Source: COE1 sp963596435
Lineage (GTDB): Bacteria > Bacillota > Clostridia > Lachnospirales > Lachnospiraceae
Length of the DNA: 13,796 nt
Assembly (NCBI GenBank): GCA_963596435.1
Contig: CAVBMG010000088.1
Coordinates: 1 to 13,796 of the forward strand
Reading direction: 5' to 3'
Below, in pieces: positions 5,770 to 13,166 of the stretch (positions are counted from its first letter, which is position 1; each line of letters begins with the position of its first letter). The translations under genes were made by a program, and so were the position numbers. The notes beneath the pieces are model-generated. The model saw only the letters and a list, made by a program, of their open reading frames with translations. It ran no database searches and was not told the origin of the DNA.

Positions 5770-6834
5770 ATGAGGTATCAGGTGAAGACGAAGAAGGGTA
5801 TAGCCATTATCGCAGCTCTTGTGATAGGCATTGGAATTATTTTATACCAGATAAGATGTAATGAATCGACGAGTACGGTAAGTGGTGACTATATTAAATG
5901 GGTAGAATTTAACGCCAGTACACAGGCGCTGCAAAAGGCATGCAGAATGGACATTGAAAGTTACCAGGAAGAAGTGCATCTTGACTGGGTTACGCTCCTT
6001 GCCTATGCGGCAGTCAGGGGAGGAGGAGAATTTGATGAGAAGTCGCTGAAGTATATAGACGAAGTTGCAGCTGAGCTGACCAGTCAGACTGTGAGCAGAG
6101 AAGATCTGGCGGATAAATATAAGCATTTTAATTATTACTATGAGGCATATGGGGCTGTATTGAGTGGCATGCTGGGGGAATATGAAATAGAGGAAGAGAC
6201 TAAAGAAGGTGTCGTAAAATGGAATCGTCAATATGGTCTCAAAGCCTATTCTCCCATAGCGGCGGGCTTTGATTATCAGGATTATGATGATTTTGGCGCA
6301 GACAGAAGCTTCGGCTATCGCAGACCGCATCTGGGACATGATATGATGGGACTTGTGGGCACACCGATCATAGCAACTGAGTCAGGCTATGTAGAGGCTC
6401 TTGGGTGGAACCGGTATGGGGGCTGGCGTATCGGTATACGCAGTTTTGATAAGAAAAGATATTATTATTATGCCCATCTGCGTCAGAACAGACCTTATGC
6501 AGAAGGTCTGGAGGAAGGCGATGTGGTAACAGCAGGGGATGTGATCGGATATATGGGACATACCGGCTACAGTGATACAGAGAATGTGAATAATATCAAG
6601 ACAGTACATCTGCACGCAGGCTTACAGCTTATTTTTGATGAGTCTCAGAAAGAGTGCGATAATGAGATATGGATAGATTTCTACCAGCTTGCACGGTTTT
6701 TGCACGCGCACAGAAGTAAAGTCGTGCGGGATGATGCGACAAAGGAATGGAAAAGACAGTACAAAATGCGCGATCCTGCGGTAGAAGCCTATGAAAAAAG
6801 CATGAGTAACAGCATTTCGGAGCACCCTGAATAA
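5770..6834 (+). CDS. membrane-anchored M23 (LytM-type) metallopeptidase
   Basis: A 354-residue protein with one N-terminal membrane segment (about 9-27) and a short basic cytoplasmic end, so the rest should lie outside the membrane. Residues about 45-150 form a helical, charged region of no family I recognise. The M23 peptidase domain covers about 180-290. Its zinc and catalytic residues are intact: H187xxxD191 in PHLGHD, His236 in YYAHL, and H280-x-H282 in VHLHAGL. Such enzymes cut peptide cross-links of peptidoglycan; some act in sporulation or division, but nothing here decides that. Cys30 is not in a lipobox (IRC). The start is uncertain: ATG at 5770 has no ribosome binding site, while GTG at 5782 has GAGG at 5772-5775. 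The gene stands alone between the hpf terminator and the butyrate promoter. Confidence 0.88.
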   Translation: MRYQVKTKKGIAIIAALVIGIGIILYQIRCNESTSTVSGDYIKWVEFNASTQALQKACRMDIESYQEEVHLDWVTLLAYAAVRGGGEFDEKSLKYIDEVAAELTSQTVSREDLADKYKHFNYYYEAYGAVLSGMLGEYEIEEETKEGVVKWNRQYGLKAYSPIAAGFDYQDYDDFGADRSFGYRRPHLGHDMMGLVGTPIIATESGYVEALGWNRYGGWRIGIRSFDKKRYYYYAHLRQNRPYAEGLEEGDVVTAGDVIGYMGHTGYSDTENVNNIKTVHLHAGLQLIFDESQKECDNEIWIDFYQLARFLHAHRSKVVRDDATKEWKRQYKMRDPAVEAYEKSMSNSISEHPE

Positions 6835-6893
6835 TCCACAAAAAATATGATAAAAATTTGTTAATAAAATATCGAATATCAGGGATAAATAGA

Positions 6894-6922
6894 TTGCTTT
6901 TTTTTTAACAATGTGATAAAAT
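6894..6922 (+). promoter_or_regulatory. promoter of the butyrate operon
   Basis: TTGCTT at 6894-6899, a 17-base spacer that includes a T run, and an extended -10 TGATAAAAT at 6914-6922 (hexamer 5 of 6). The expected start is near 6929, leaving a leader of about 70 bases before thl. Its -10 overlaps a degenerate Rex-like site and the better Rex-like site lies just downstream. Confidence 0.7.
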
Positions 6923-6932
6923 AATAACAATG

Positions 6933-6952
6933 ATTGTGATAAAAATAACAAT
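6933..6952 (+). promoter_or_regulatory. Rex-like operator (NADH/NAD+ redox repressor)
   Basis: ATTGTGATAAAAATAACAAT contains TTGTGA-N6-TAACAA, an 18-base inverted repeat with one arm mismatch. It fits the Rex pattern TTGT(G/T)A-N6-T(A/C)ACAA known from Firmicutes. It lies at about +5 to +23, where a bound repressor would block transcription. Rex represses butyrate and butanol genes of Clostridium acetobutylicum and is released by NADH. A looser copy, ATGTGA-N8-TAACAA at 6911-6930, overlaps the -10. Confidence 0.68.
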
Positions 6953-6998
6953 CAAGCGAAAAACAGAAACTCTTTTAAAACAAATGGAGGAATTGGTA

Positions 6999-8180
6999 AT
7001 GTCAAAGAAAATCGTATTAGCAGGCGCATGTCGTACAGCAATCGGTACAATGGGCGGTGCATTAAGCACAACTCCAGCACCGGTACTTGGTTCTATCGTT
7101 ATTAAGGAAGCTCTTAAAAGAGCAGGCGTAGCTCCTGAGCAGGTTGATCATGTATATATGGGATGTGTTATTCAGGCTGGACAGGGACAGAACGTAGCAC
7201 GTCAGGCAGCTTTAAAGGCTGGACTTCCTATCGAAACACCAGCAGTTACAGTAAACGTTGTATGTGGTTCTGGTCTGAACTGTGTAAACATGGCTGCACA
7301 GATGATCAAGGCAGGCGATGCTGATATCGTTGTTGCAGGTGGTATGGAGAACATGTCTATGGCTCCTTACGCTGCTATGCAGGGACGTTATGGATATAGA
7401 ATGAACAATGCTACATTAGTAGATACCATGGTAAACGATGCATTATGGGATGCATTCAACAACTATCATATGGGTATCACAGCAGAGAACGTAGCAGAGA
7501 AGTATGGTCTTACAAGAGAACAGCTTGACGAGTTCGCAGCATGGTCACAGCAGAAGTGCGAGAAGGCTATGGCTGAAGGCAAGTTCAAGGATGAAATCGT
7601 TCCTGTAGAAGTTAAGAAGAAGAAAGAAACAATCATTGTAGATACAGATGAAGGTCCTCGTCCTGGTACAACAAAGGAAGGTATCGCTAAGTTACGTCCT
7701 GCATTCAAACCAGACGGAATCGTAACAGCAGCTAACTCATCAGGTATCAATGACGGTGCAGCAGCAATCGTTGTTATGAGCGAAGAGAAAGCTAAGGAAT
7801 TAGGTGTTAAGCCTATGGCTACATGGGTAGCTGGTGCTCTTGGCGGTGTAGATCCTTCTATCATGGGTGTTGGTCCTGTAGCTTCTACAAAGAAGGTTCT
7901 TGCTAAGACTGGTATGGATATCAATGATTTCGACCTGATCGAAGCTAACGAAGCATTCGCAGCACAGTCATTAGCAGTACAGGCTGATCTGAAATTCTCC
8001 AATGATGTATTGAATGTAAACGGTGGTGCTATCGCACTTGGACACCCTGTTGGAGCTTCCGGATGCCGTATCCTTGTTACACTGCTTCATGAGATGCAGA
8101 AGAGAGATGCTAAGAAGGGTCTTGCAACACTTTGTATCGGTGGCGGTATGGGCTGCTCTACAATCGTTGAGAGAGACTAA
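6999..8180 (+). CDS. thl: acetyl-CoA acetyltransferase (thiolase)
   Basis: First step of butyrate formation: two acetyl-CoA condense to acetoacetyl-CoA and CoA. The 393-residue protein has the full set of thiolase residues: Cys89 in VVCGSGL (acylated nucleophile), His349 in ALGHPVGASG, and Cys379 in CIGGGMG (general base); NEAFAAQ precedes them. The spacing equals that of well-studied biosynthetic thiolases. The ATG at 6999 is preceded by GGAGGA at 6986-6991 and gives the conserved MSKKIVLAGACRTAIG start; the open frame reaches back to 6930, but that would start in the Rex-like operator. It is the promoter-proximal gene of the six-gene operon and, by eye, uses the same restricted codon set (many GCT, GTT, CCT, GGT, CGT, AAG) as its operon partners, as expected for a highly expressed gene. 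Confidence 0.97.
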   Translation: MSKKIVLAGACRTAIGTMGGALSTTPAPVLGSIVIKEALKRAGVAPEQVDHVYMGCVIQAGQGQNVARQAALKAGLPIETPAVTVNVVCGSGLNCVNMAAQMIKAGDADIVVAGGMENMSMAPYAAMQGRYGYRMNNATLVDTMVNDALWDAFNNYHMGITAENVAEKYGLTREQLDEFAAWSQQKCEKAMAEGKFKDEIVPVEVKKKKETIIVDTDEGPRPGTTKEGIAKLRPAFKPDGIVTAANSSGINDGAAAIVVMSEEKAKELGVKPMATWVAGALGGVDPSIMGVGPVASTKKVLAKTGMDINDFDLIEANEAFAAQSLAVQADLKFSNDVLNVNGGAIALGHPVGASGCRILVTLLHEMQKRDAKKGLATLCIGGGMGCSTIVERD

Positions 8181-8198
8181 TATTAAGGAGATTCAAAC

Positions 8199-8984
8199 AT
8201 GGAATATATAGTATATGAGCAGAACGGCGCAGTTGGTAAGATCACCATCAGCCGTGAAAAGGCTTTGAATGCATTAAATTCTCAGGTACTTGATGAATTA
8301 AACGCAACTCTGGATGCTGTAAACCTTGACGAAGTAAGATGCCTTATCCTCACAGGAGCAGGCGCTAAGTCATTCGTTGCAGGCGCAGATATCGGAGAAA
8401 TGAGCACATTAACCAAGGCTGAAGGCGAAGCTTTCGGTAAGAAGGGTAACGATGTATTCCGCAAGCTGGAAACATTCCCTATCCCTGTTATCGCAGCAGT
8501 TAACGGCTTTGCACTTGGCGGCGGATGTGAGATTTCCATGAGCTGTGACATCAGAATCTGTTCTGAGAATGCAGTATTTGGTCAGCCTGAAGTAGGTCTT
8601 GGTATCACACCTGGATTTGGTGGAACACAGAGACTTGCCCGTCTCGTAGGTGCTGGTATGGCTAAGCAGATGATCTACACAGCAAGAAATATCAAGGCAG
8701 ATGAAGCATACAGAATCGGTCTTGTAAATGCTGTATATCCTGCAGAAGAGTTAATGCCTGCAGCAGAGAAGATGGCAGCTACTATCGCAAAGAATGCTCC
8801 TATCGCTGTTCGTAACTGCAAGAAGGCTATTAACGAAGGCTTAGACGCAGATATGGATGAAGCAATCGTAATCGAAGAGAAGCTCTTCGGTGACTGCTTC
8901 GAGACAGAAGATCAGAAGTATGGTATGGCTTTCTTCCTTGACAAGAATAAGGAAAAGGTAAAAGAGCCATTCAAGAATTGCTAA
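8199..8984 (+). CDS. crt: 3-hydroxybutyryl-CoA dehydratase (crotonase)
   Basis: Removes water from (S)-3-hydroxybutyryl-CoA to give crotonyl-CoA, the third reaction of the pathway. The 261-residue length is typical of the enoyl-CoA hydratase family. The oxyanion-hole stretches FVAGADIGEM at 59-68 and ALGGGCE at 105-111 are present, and the two catalytic glutamates are Glu111 in GGGCE and Glu131 in FGQPE, followed by GITPGFGGTQRL at 135-146. The start has AAGGAG at 8185-8190, 18 bases after the thl stop, so the two are certainly in one transcript. A broader enoyl-CoA hydratase activity is possible, but the operon fixes the likely role. Confidence 0.96.
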   Translation: MEYIVYEQNGAVGKITISREKALNALNSQVLDELNATLDAVNLDEVRCLILTGAGAKSFVAGADIGEMSTLTKAEGEAFGKKGNDVFRKLETFPIPVIAAVNGFALGGGCEISMSCDIRICSENAVFGQPEVGLGITPGFGGTQRLARLVGAGMAKQMIYTARNIKADEAYRIGLVNAVYPAEELMPAAEKMAATIAKNAPIAVRNCKKAINEGLDADMDEAIVIEEKLFGDCFETEDQKYGMAFFLDKNKEKVKEPFKNC

Positions 8985-9032
8985 TTCAACTAAATTAAAA
9001 TATATGATTCATAATACAAGGAGGAACTTTCA

Positions 9033-9872
9033 ATGAAAGTAGGTATTATTGGTGCTGGTACAATGGGCTCCGGTATTGCACAGGCTTTTGCAATGACCGA
9101 TGGCTATGAAGTATGCTTATGTGATATTAAGCAGGAATTTGCTGATGGCGGTAAGGCTAAGATCTTAAAGAATCTTAACTTCCTCGTAGGCAAGGAAAAG
9201 ATCACACAGGAAAAGGCAGACGCAATCGCTGCCAAGATCACAACTGGCTTAAAGGATATCTGTACAGATTGTGATATGGTAATCGAAGTTGCTCCTGAGA
9301 AAATGGAAATCAAGAAGACAACATTCAAGGAATTACAGGACATTGTAAAACCTGATTGTATCTTTGCTACAAATACATCTTCTCTGTCTATCACAGAGAT
9401 GGGTGCAGGTCTTGACCGTCCTTTAGTTGGTATGCATTTCTTTAACCCTGCTGACAGAATGAAGTTAGTAGAAGTTATCGCAGGTGCTAATACACCTAAG
9501 GAATTAGTTGAGAAGATCAAGGCAATCGCTACAGAGATCGGTAAGACACCTGTAGAGGTTAACGAGGCAGCAGGTTTCGTAGTAAACAGAATCCTGATCC
9601 CTATGATCAACGAAGCAATCAACGTATATGCAGCAGGTGTTGCAAGCGTTAAGGATATTGATGTTGCTATGCAGCTCGGTGCAAATCATCCTATGGGACC
9701 TTTAGCGCTTGGCGATTACATCGGACTTGATATCGTACTTGCTATCATGGAAGTAATCTATGCTGAAACAGGCGATTCCAAGTATGCTCCTTCACCACTT
9801 CTTAGAAAGATGGTTCGTGCAGGTAAGCTTGGTAAGAAGACAGGCGTTGGCTTCTACGATTACAGTAAATAA
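9033..9872 (+). CDS. hbd: 3-hydroxybutyryl-CoA dehydrogenase
   Basis: Reduces acetoacetyl-CoA to (S)-3-hydroxybutyryl-CoA, the second reaction and an important sink for NAD(P)H. The 279-residue protein has the N-terminal Rossmann motif GAGTMGSGIAQ at 7-17, and the catalytic set Ser117 (NTSSLSI), His135 in GMHFFNPA, Glu147 in KLVEVI and Asn185 in GFVVNR. NHPMGPLALGDYIGLD at 218-233 belongs to the C-terminal dimerisation domain, and the end KTGVGFYDY is typical. Asp31 at the end of the second strand suggests NAD rather than NADP, but this was not tested. AAGGAGG at 9018-9024 precedes the ATG. It is separated from bcd by 87 bases that hold a strong hairpin. Confidence 0.96.
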   Translation: MKVGIIGAGTMGSGIAQAFAMTDGYEVCLCDIKQEFADGGKAKILKNLNFLVGKEKITQEKADAIAAKITTGLKDICTDCDMVIEVAPEKMEIKKTTFKELQDIVKPDCIFATNTSSLSITEMGAGLDRPLVGMHFFNPADRMKLVEVIAGANTPKELVEKIKAIATEIGKTPVEVNEAAGFVVNRILIPMINEAINVYAAGVASVKDIDVAMQLGANHPMGPLALGDYIGLDIVLAIMEVIYAETGDSKYAPSPLLRKMVRAGKLGKKTGVGFYDYSK

Positions 9873-9884
9873 GAGTTAATATAA

Positions 9885-9922
9885 GACCGGCGGAGGGAGC
9901 TGGTAGGACAGCTCCCTTGGTC
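9885..9922 (+). other. intra-operon hairpin between hbd and bcd
   Basis: GGGAGCTG at 9895-9902 pairs perfectly with CAGCTCCC at 9909-9916 around the loop GTAGGA. Below it A9894-T9917 and G9893-T9918 extend the helix, and GACC at 9885-9888 pairs with GGTC at 9919-9922 across a small bulge. The structure is strong and GC-rich. No T tract follows (GGATTTATGAG), so it is not a standard terminator. It may protect or process the mRNA, or dampen read-through into bcd-etfBA. Confidence 0.65.
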
Positions 9923-9959
9923 GGATTTATGAGATTATAGATAATGGAGGATTTTTAAC

Positions 9960-11126
9960 ATGGATTTTACATTAAGTAAAGAGCATGAGATGGCGAGAGC
10001 TCTGTTCAGAGAGTTCGCTGAAAAAGAGGTTAAGCCTCTTGCAATTGAAGTGGATGAGACAGAAGTTTTCCCTAGAGAGACTGTAGAAAAAATGGCAAAA
10101 GCAGGCTTCATGGGTATTCCTGTACCAAAGGAATACGGCGGACAGGGCTGCGATATTTTAACATATGCTATGTGCGTAGAAGAGCTGGCTAAGGTATGCG
10201 GTACTACAGCAGTTATCGTATCTGCACATACATCTCTGTGCTGTGATCCTATTCTTACATTCGGTACAGAAGATCAGAAGAAGAAGTATTTACCAGACCT
10301 TGCAAGCGGCAAGAAGATCGGTGCTTTCGGTTTAACTGAGCCAGGCGCTGGTACAGACGCTCAGGGACAGCAGACAAAGGCTGTATTAGATGGTGATGAA
10401 TGGGTACTTAACGGTTCCAAGATCTTCATCACAAACGGTAAAGAAGCTGACGTATATGTAATCTTCGCTATCACAGGTATGGTTGAGAAGCGTGGCAGAA
10501 TGACAAAGGAAATCTCCGCATTCATCGTTGAGAAGGGCACACCTGGATTCAGCTTTGGTACAAAGGAGAAGAAGATGGGTATCCGTGGTTCATCCACATA
10601 CGAACTGATCTTCACAGATTGCCGTATTCCTAAGGAAAATATGTTAGGTGCTCAGGGCAAGGGCTTTGGTATCGCAATGCATACACTGGATGGTGGACGT
10701 ATCGGTATCGCTGCTCAGGCACTTGGTCTTGGCGAAGGCGCATTAGAGAGAACAATCGCATATGTAAAAGAAAGAAAACAGTTTGGACGTGCTATCGGAC
10801 AGTTCCAGAATACACAGTTCCAGCTTGCTGATATGGCTACAAAAGCTCAGGCAGCTCAGTTCATGGTATACAAGGCAGCTTGCACAAAGGATCAGTATAC
10901 AAAGGATCATAAGACATCTTACAACGTAGAAGCAGCTATGGCTAAGTTATACGCAGCAGAGATGGCTATGGAAGTAACAACTAAGGCTGTACAGTTACAT
11001 GGTGGTTATGGTTATACAAGAGAATACGAAGTAGAGCGTATGATGAGAGATGCTAAGATCACAGAGATCTACGAAGGAACCAGCGAAGTTCAGAGAATGG
11101 TCATTTCCGCAAATCTGTTAAAGTAA
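9960..11126 (+). CDS. bcd: butyryl-CoA dehydrogenase
   Basis: Reduces crotonyl-CoA to butyryl-CoA. With EtfAB directly downstream it should form the Bcd-EtfAB complex, which in clostridia couples this step to reduction of ferredoxin with NADH by flavin-based bifurcation. The 388-residue acyl-CoA dehydrogenase has EELAKVCGTTAVIVSAH at 74-90, the FAD-contacting GAFGLTEPGAGTDAQ at 121-135, FITNG at 156-160, ERKQFGRAIGQFQ at 271-283, QLHGGYGYTREY at 345-356, and the catalytic base Glu372 in IYEGTSEVQR. The length and a Glu at this position fit short-chain enzymes. GGAGG at 9946-9950 precedes the ATG. The gene follows the intra-operon hairpin, and no separate promoter is evident in front of it. 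Confidence 0.97.
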   Translation: MDFTLSKEHEMARALFREFAEKEVKPLAIEVDETEVFPRETVEKMAKAGFMGIPVPKEYGGQGCDILTYAMCVEELAKVCGTTAVIVSAHTSLCCDPILTFGTEDQKKKYLPDLASGKKIGAFGLTEPGAGTDAQGQQTKAVLDGDEWVLNGSKIFITNGKEADVYVIFAITGMVEKRGRMTKEISAFIVEKGTPGFSFGTKEKKMGIRGSSTYELIFTDCRIPKENMLGAQGKGFGIAMHTLDGGRIGIAAQALGLGEGALERTIAYVKERKQFGRAIGQFQNTQFQLADMATKAQAAQFMVYKAACTKDQYTKDHKTSYNVEAAMAKLYAAEMAMEVTTKAVQLHGGYGYTREYEVERMMRDAKITEIYEGTSEVQRMVISANLLK

Positions 11127-11168
11127 GATGTAACTAACCCTAAATTAAGTTTGATAAGGAGAATAACA

Positions 11169-11951
11169 ATGAAAATTGTAGTATGTGTTAAACAGGTACC
11201 TGATACAAAGGGTGGCGTTAAGTTCAATCCTGATGGTACACTTGATAGAGCAGCTATGCTTACAATCATGAATCCTGATGACAAAGCAGGTCTTGAAGCA
11301 GCATTAAGATTAAAGGATCAGTACGGTGCAGAAGTTACCGTTATCACAATGGGTCTTCCTAAGGCAGAAGAAGTACTTCGTGAAGCACTTGCTATGGGCG
11401 CTGACAAGGGAATCCTTGTAACAGACAGAGTACTTGGTGGTGCAGACACATGGGCTACTTCCCAGACACTTGCAGGCGCTATCCGTAACCTTGACTATGA
11501 TCTGATCATCACAGGCCGTCAGGCTATTGATGGTGATACAGCACAGGTTGGTCCTCAGATTTCCGAACATCTTGGAATCCCTGTAATCTCCTATGCACAG
11601 AAGATCGAAGTAGAAGGCGACAGCGTAATCGTTGAGCGTCAGTATGATGACAGATATCATGTATTAAAAGCTAAAATGCCTTGCTTAGTTACAGCACTTG
11701 CTGAATTAAACGAGCCTCGTTATATGACACCAGGCGGAATTTTTGATGCATTCAAGGCTGACATCACCGTATGGGGCAGAGCAGACTTAAAGGATGTTGA
11801 AGATTCTAACCTTGGTCTGAAGGGTTCACCTACACAGATCGCAAGAGCATCTGATAAGGTAAGAAAAGGACAGGGCGAGAAGGTTACTTTAGATCCTTCC
11901 GAATCTGTAACTTATATCATGGACAAGTTAAAAGAGAAGCATGTGATCTAA
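11169..11951 (+). CDS. etfB: electron transfer flavoprotein subunit beta
   Basis: Small subunit of the electron transfer flavoprotein that serves Bcd. The 260-residue protein begins MKIVVCVKQVPDT, has NPDDKAGLEAALRLKD at 35-50, the nucleotide-binding signature GRQAIDGDTAQVGP at 116-129, and the C-terminal arm with KGSPTQIARAS at 218-228. In bifurcating Etf proteins the beta subunit takes NADH near the bifurcating FAD, and the DGDTAQVGP loop is the form seen in that group; bifurcation here is inferred. The ATG at 11169 has AAGGAG at 11156-11161. An in-frame TTG at 11151 would include that site in the coding region, so it was not used. It lies 42 bases after bcd and 54 before etfA. Confidence 0.96.
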   Translation: MKIVVCVKQVPDTKGGVKFNPDGTLDRAAMLTIMNPDDKAGLEAALRLKDQYGAEVTVITMGLPKAEEVLREALAMGADKGILVTDRVLGGADTWATSQTLAGAIRNLDYDLIITGRQAIDGDTAQVGPQISEHLGIPVISYAQKIEVEGDSVIVERQYDDRYHVLKAKMPCLVTALAELNEPRYMTPGGIFDAFKADITVWGRADLKDVEDSNLGLKGSPTQIARASDKVRKGQGEKVTLDPSESVTYIMDKLKEKHVI

Positions 11952-12005
11952 TAATAATGCATTAATTTAGAACATACGAAGTGCTATTAAATATGGAGGT
12001 TCAAC

Positions 12006-13055
12006 ATGAATTTAGAAGAATATAAAGGCGTGTTTGTCTTTGCTCAGCAGGTAGATAACAAGGTAAGCGGTATCGCACTTGAATTAATCGGCGAAGGCAA
12101 AAGACTGGCTGAGAAATTATCAACAGAAGTAACAGCAGTATTAGTAGGTAGTGGTGTTAAGGATCTTGCAGATGAACTTGCTGCATATGGTGCAGACAGA
12201 GTTATCCTGGTAGATGATCCTGAATTAAAGGAATACAGAACAGAGCCTTATGCACATGCATTAGCATCTGTTGTTGAGAAATATAAACCTGAAATTTTAT
12301 TAGTAGGTGCTACAGCAATCGGACGTGACCTTGGTCCTCGTGTATCTGCTAGAATCCATACAGGTCTGACAGCAGACTGTACATCCCTTGAAATCGGCGA
12401 TTTCCCTATCAACCCGATTCCTGGAAGAGAGCAGAAGCATAATCAGTTACTGATGACTCGTCCTGCTTTCGGTGGTAACACAATCGCTACAATCGCTTGC
12501 CCTGAGTTCCGTCCTCAGATGGCTACTGTACGTCCTGGCGTTATGCAGAAGCTTCCTAAGAACGATGGTGCTAAGGCTGTTATCGAAGAGTTCAATCCTG
12601 TATTCACACCTGATAACAAGTATGTAGAAATTCTGAAAGTAGTTAAGAACTTATCTGAGACAGTAGATATCATGGATGCTAAGATCCTTGTATCTGGTGG
12701 TCGTGGAGTAGGAAGCGCTGAGAACTTCAAGCTTCTTGATGACCTTGCAGAAGCTATCGGCGGTACAGTAAGCTGCTCTCGTGCAGTTGTAGATGCTGGC
12801 TGGAAGAGCAAAGACCTGCAGGTAGGTCAGACAGGTAAGACAGTACGTCCTAACGTATACTTTGCAATCGGTATTTCCGGTGCTATTCAGCATTTAGCAG
12901 GTATGGAAGAATCTGATATCATCATTGCAATCAACAAGGATGAGACAGCTCCTATCTTCGATGTAGCTGATTACGGTATCGTAGGCGACTTAAACAAGAT
13001 CGTTCCTATGCTGACAGAGCAGTTAAAAGCTGCTAAGGCTGCAAAGGCTAACTAA
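12006..13055 (+). CDS. etfA: electron transfer flavoprotein subunit alpha
   Basis: Large subunit of the Bcd-linked electron transfer flavoprotein, carrying the mobile FAD that hands electrons to Bcd. The 349-residue protein has an N-terminal nucleotide-fold domain (about 1-205) and the C-terminal FAD domain with SGGRGVGSAENF at 230-241, SRAVVDAGW at 258-266, VGQTGKTVRP at 273-282, GISGAIQHLAGM at 289-300 and INKDETAPIFDVADYGIVGD at 309-328, all highly conserved. The end is a short Ala/Lys tail (KAAKAAKAN). GGAGG at 11995-11999 precedes the ATG. No extra ferredoxin domain is present at either end, so this is the plain form. It is the last gene of the operon, followed by a terminator. Confidence 0.97.
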   Translation: MNLEEYKGVFVFAQQVDNKVSGIALELIGEGKRLAEKLSTEVTAVLVGSGVKDLADELAAYGADRVILVDDPELKEYRTEPYAHALASVVEKYKPEILLVGATAIGRDLGPRVSARIHTGLTADCTSLEIGDFPINPIPGREQKHNQLLMTRPAFGGNTIATIACPEFRPQMATVRPGVMQKLPKNDGAKAVIEEFNPVFTPDNKYVEILKVVKNLSETVDIMDAKILVSGGRGVGSAENFKLLDDLAEAIGGTVSCSRAVVDAGWKSKDLQVGQTGKTVRPNVYFAIGISGAIQHLAGMEESDIIIAINKDETAPIFDVADYGIVGDLNKIVPMLTEQLKAAKAAKAN

Positions 13056-13090
13056 TCAGTAAATTTATTATATAGTGCTCAAACGGATAG

Positions 13091-13125
13091 AAAACCGGAG
13101 AAGTTTATGCTTCCCCGGTTTTTTT
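13091..13125 (+). terminator. terminator of the butyrate operon
   Basis: CCGG at 13095-13098 pairs with CCGG at 13115-13118, then GAAG at 13100-13103 with CTTC at 13110-13113 around the loop TTTATG, with one A-C mismatch. The flanking AAAA and seven T residues (13119-13125) extend the stem and provide the U tract. Confidence 0.92.
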
Positions 13126-13129
13126 GTAG

Positions 13130-13151
13130 AGAATTTGTATAGAATTTGTAT
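13130..13151 (+). repeat. 11-bp tandem repeat, two copies
   Basis: AGAATTTGTAT occurs twice without a gap (13130-13140 and 13141-13151), followed by AGAA as a partial third copy. It lies between the operon terminator and the last gene. Each copy makes a TATAGA hexamer (13138-13143 and 13149-13154) that could be a -10, but no -35 is clear. Confidence 0.6.
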
Positions 13152-13166
13152 AGAAACAGTTCAGAT

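Noticed and set aside
6832..6840. TAATCCACA, near-match to a DnaA box after the M23 gene
   Set aside because: Single isolated site with one mismatch; expected by chance in AT-rich DNA.
7466..8002. Long reverse-strand open frames opposite thl and the other operon genes
   Set aside because: They are antisense shadows caused by the biased codon use of the real genes, with no ribosome binding sites or family motifs.
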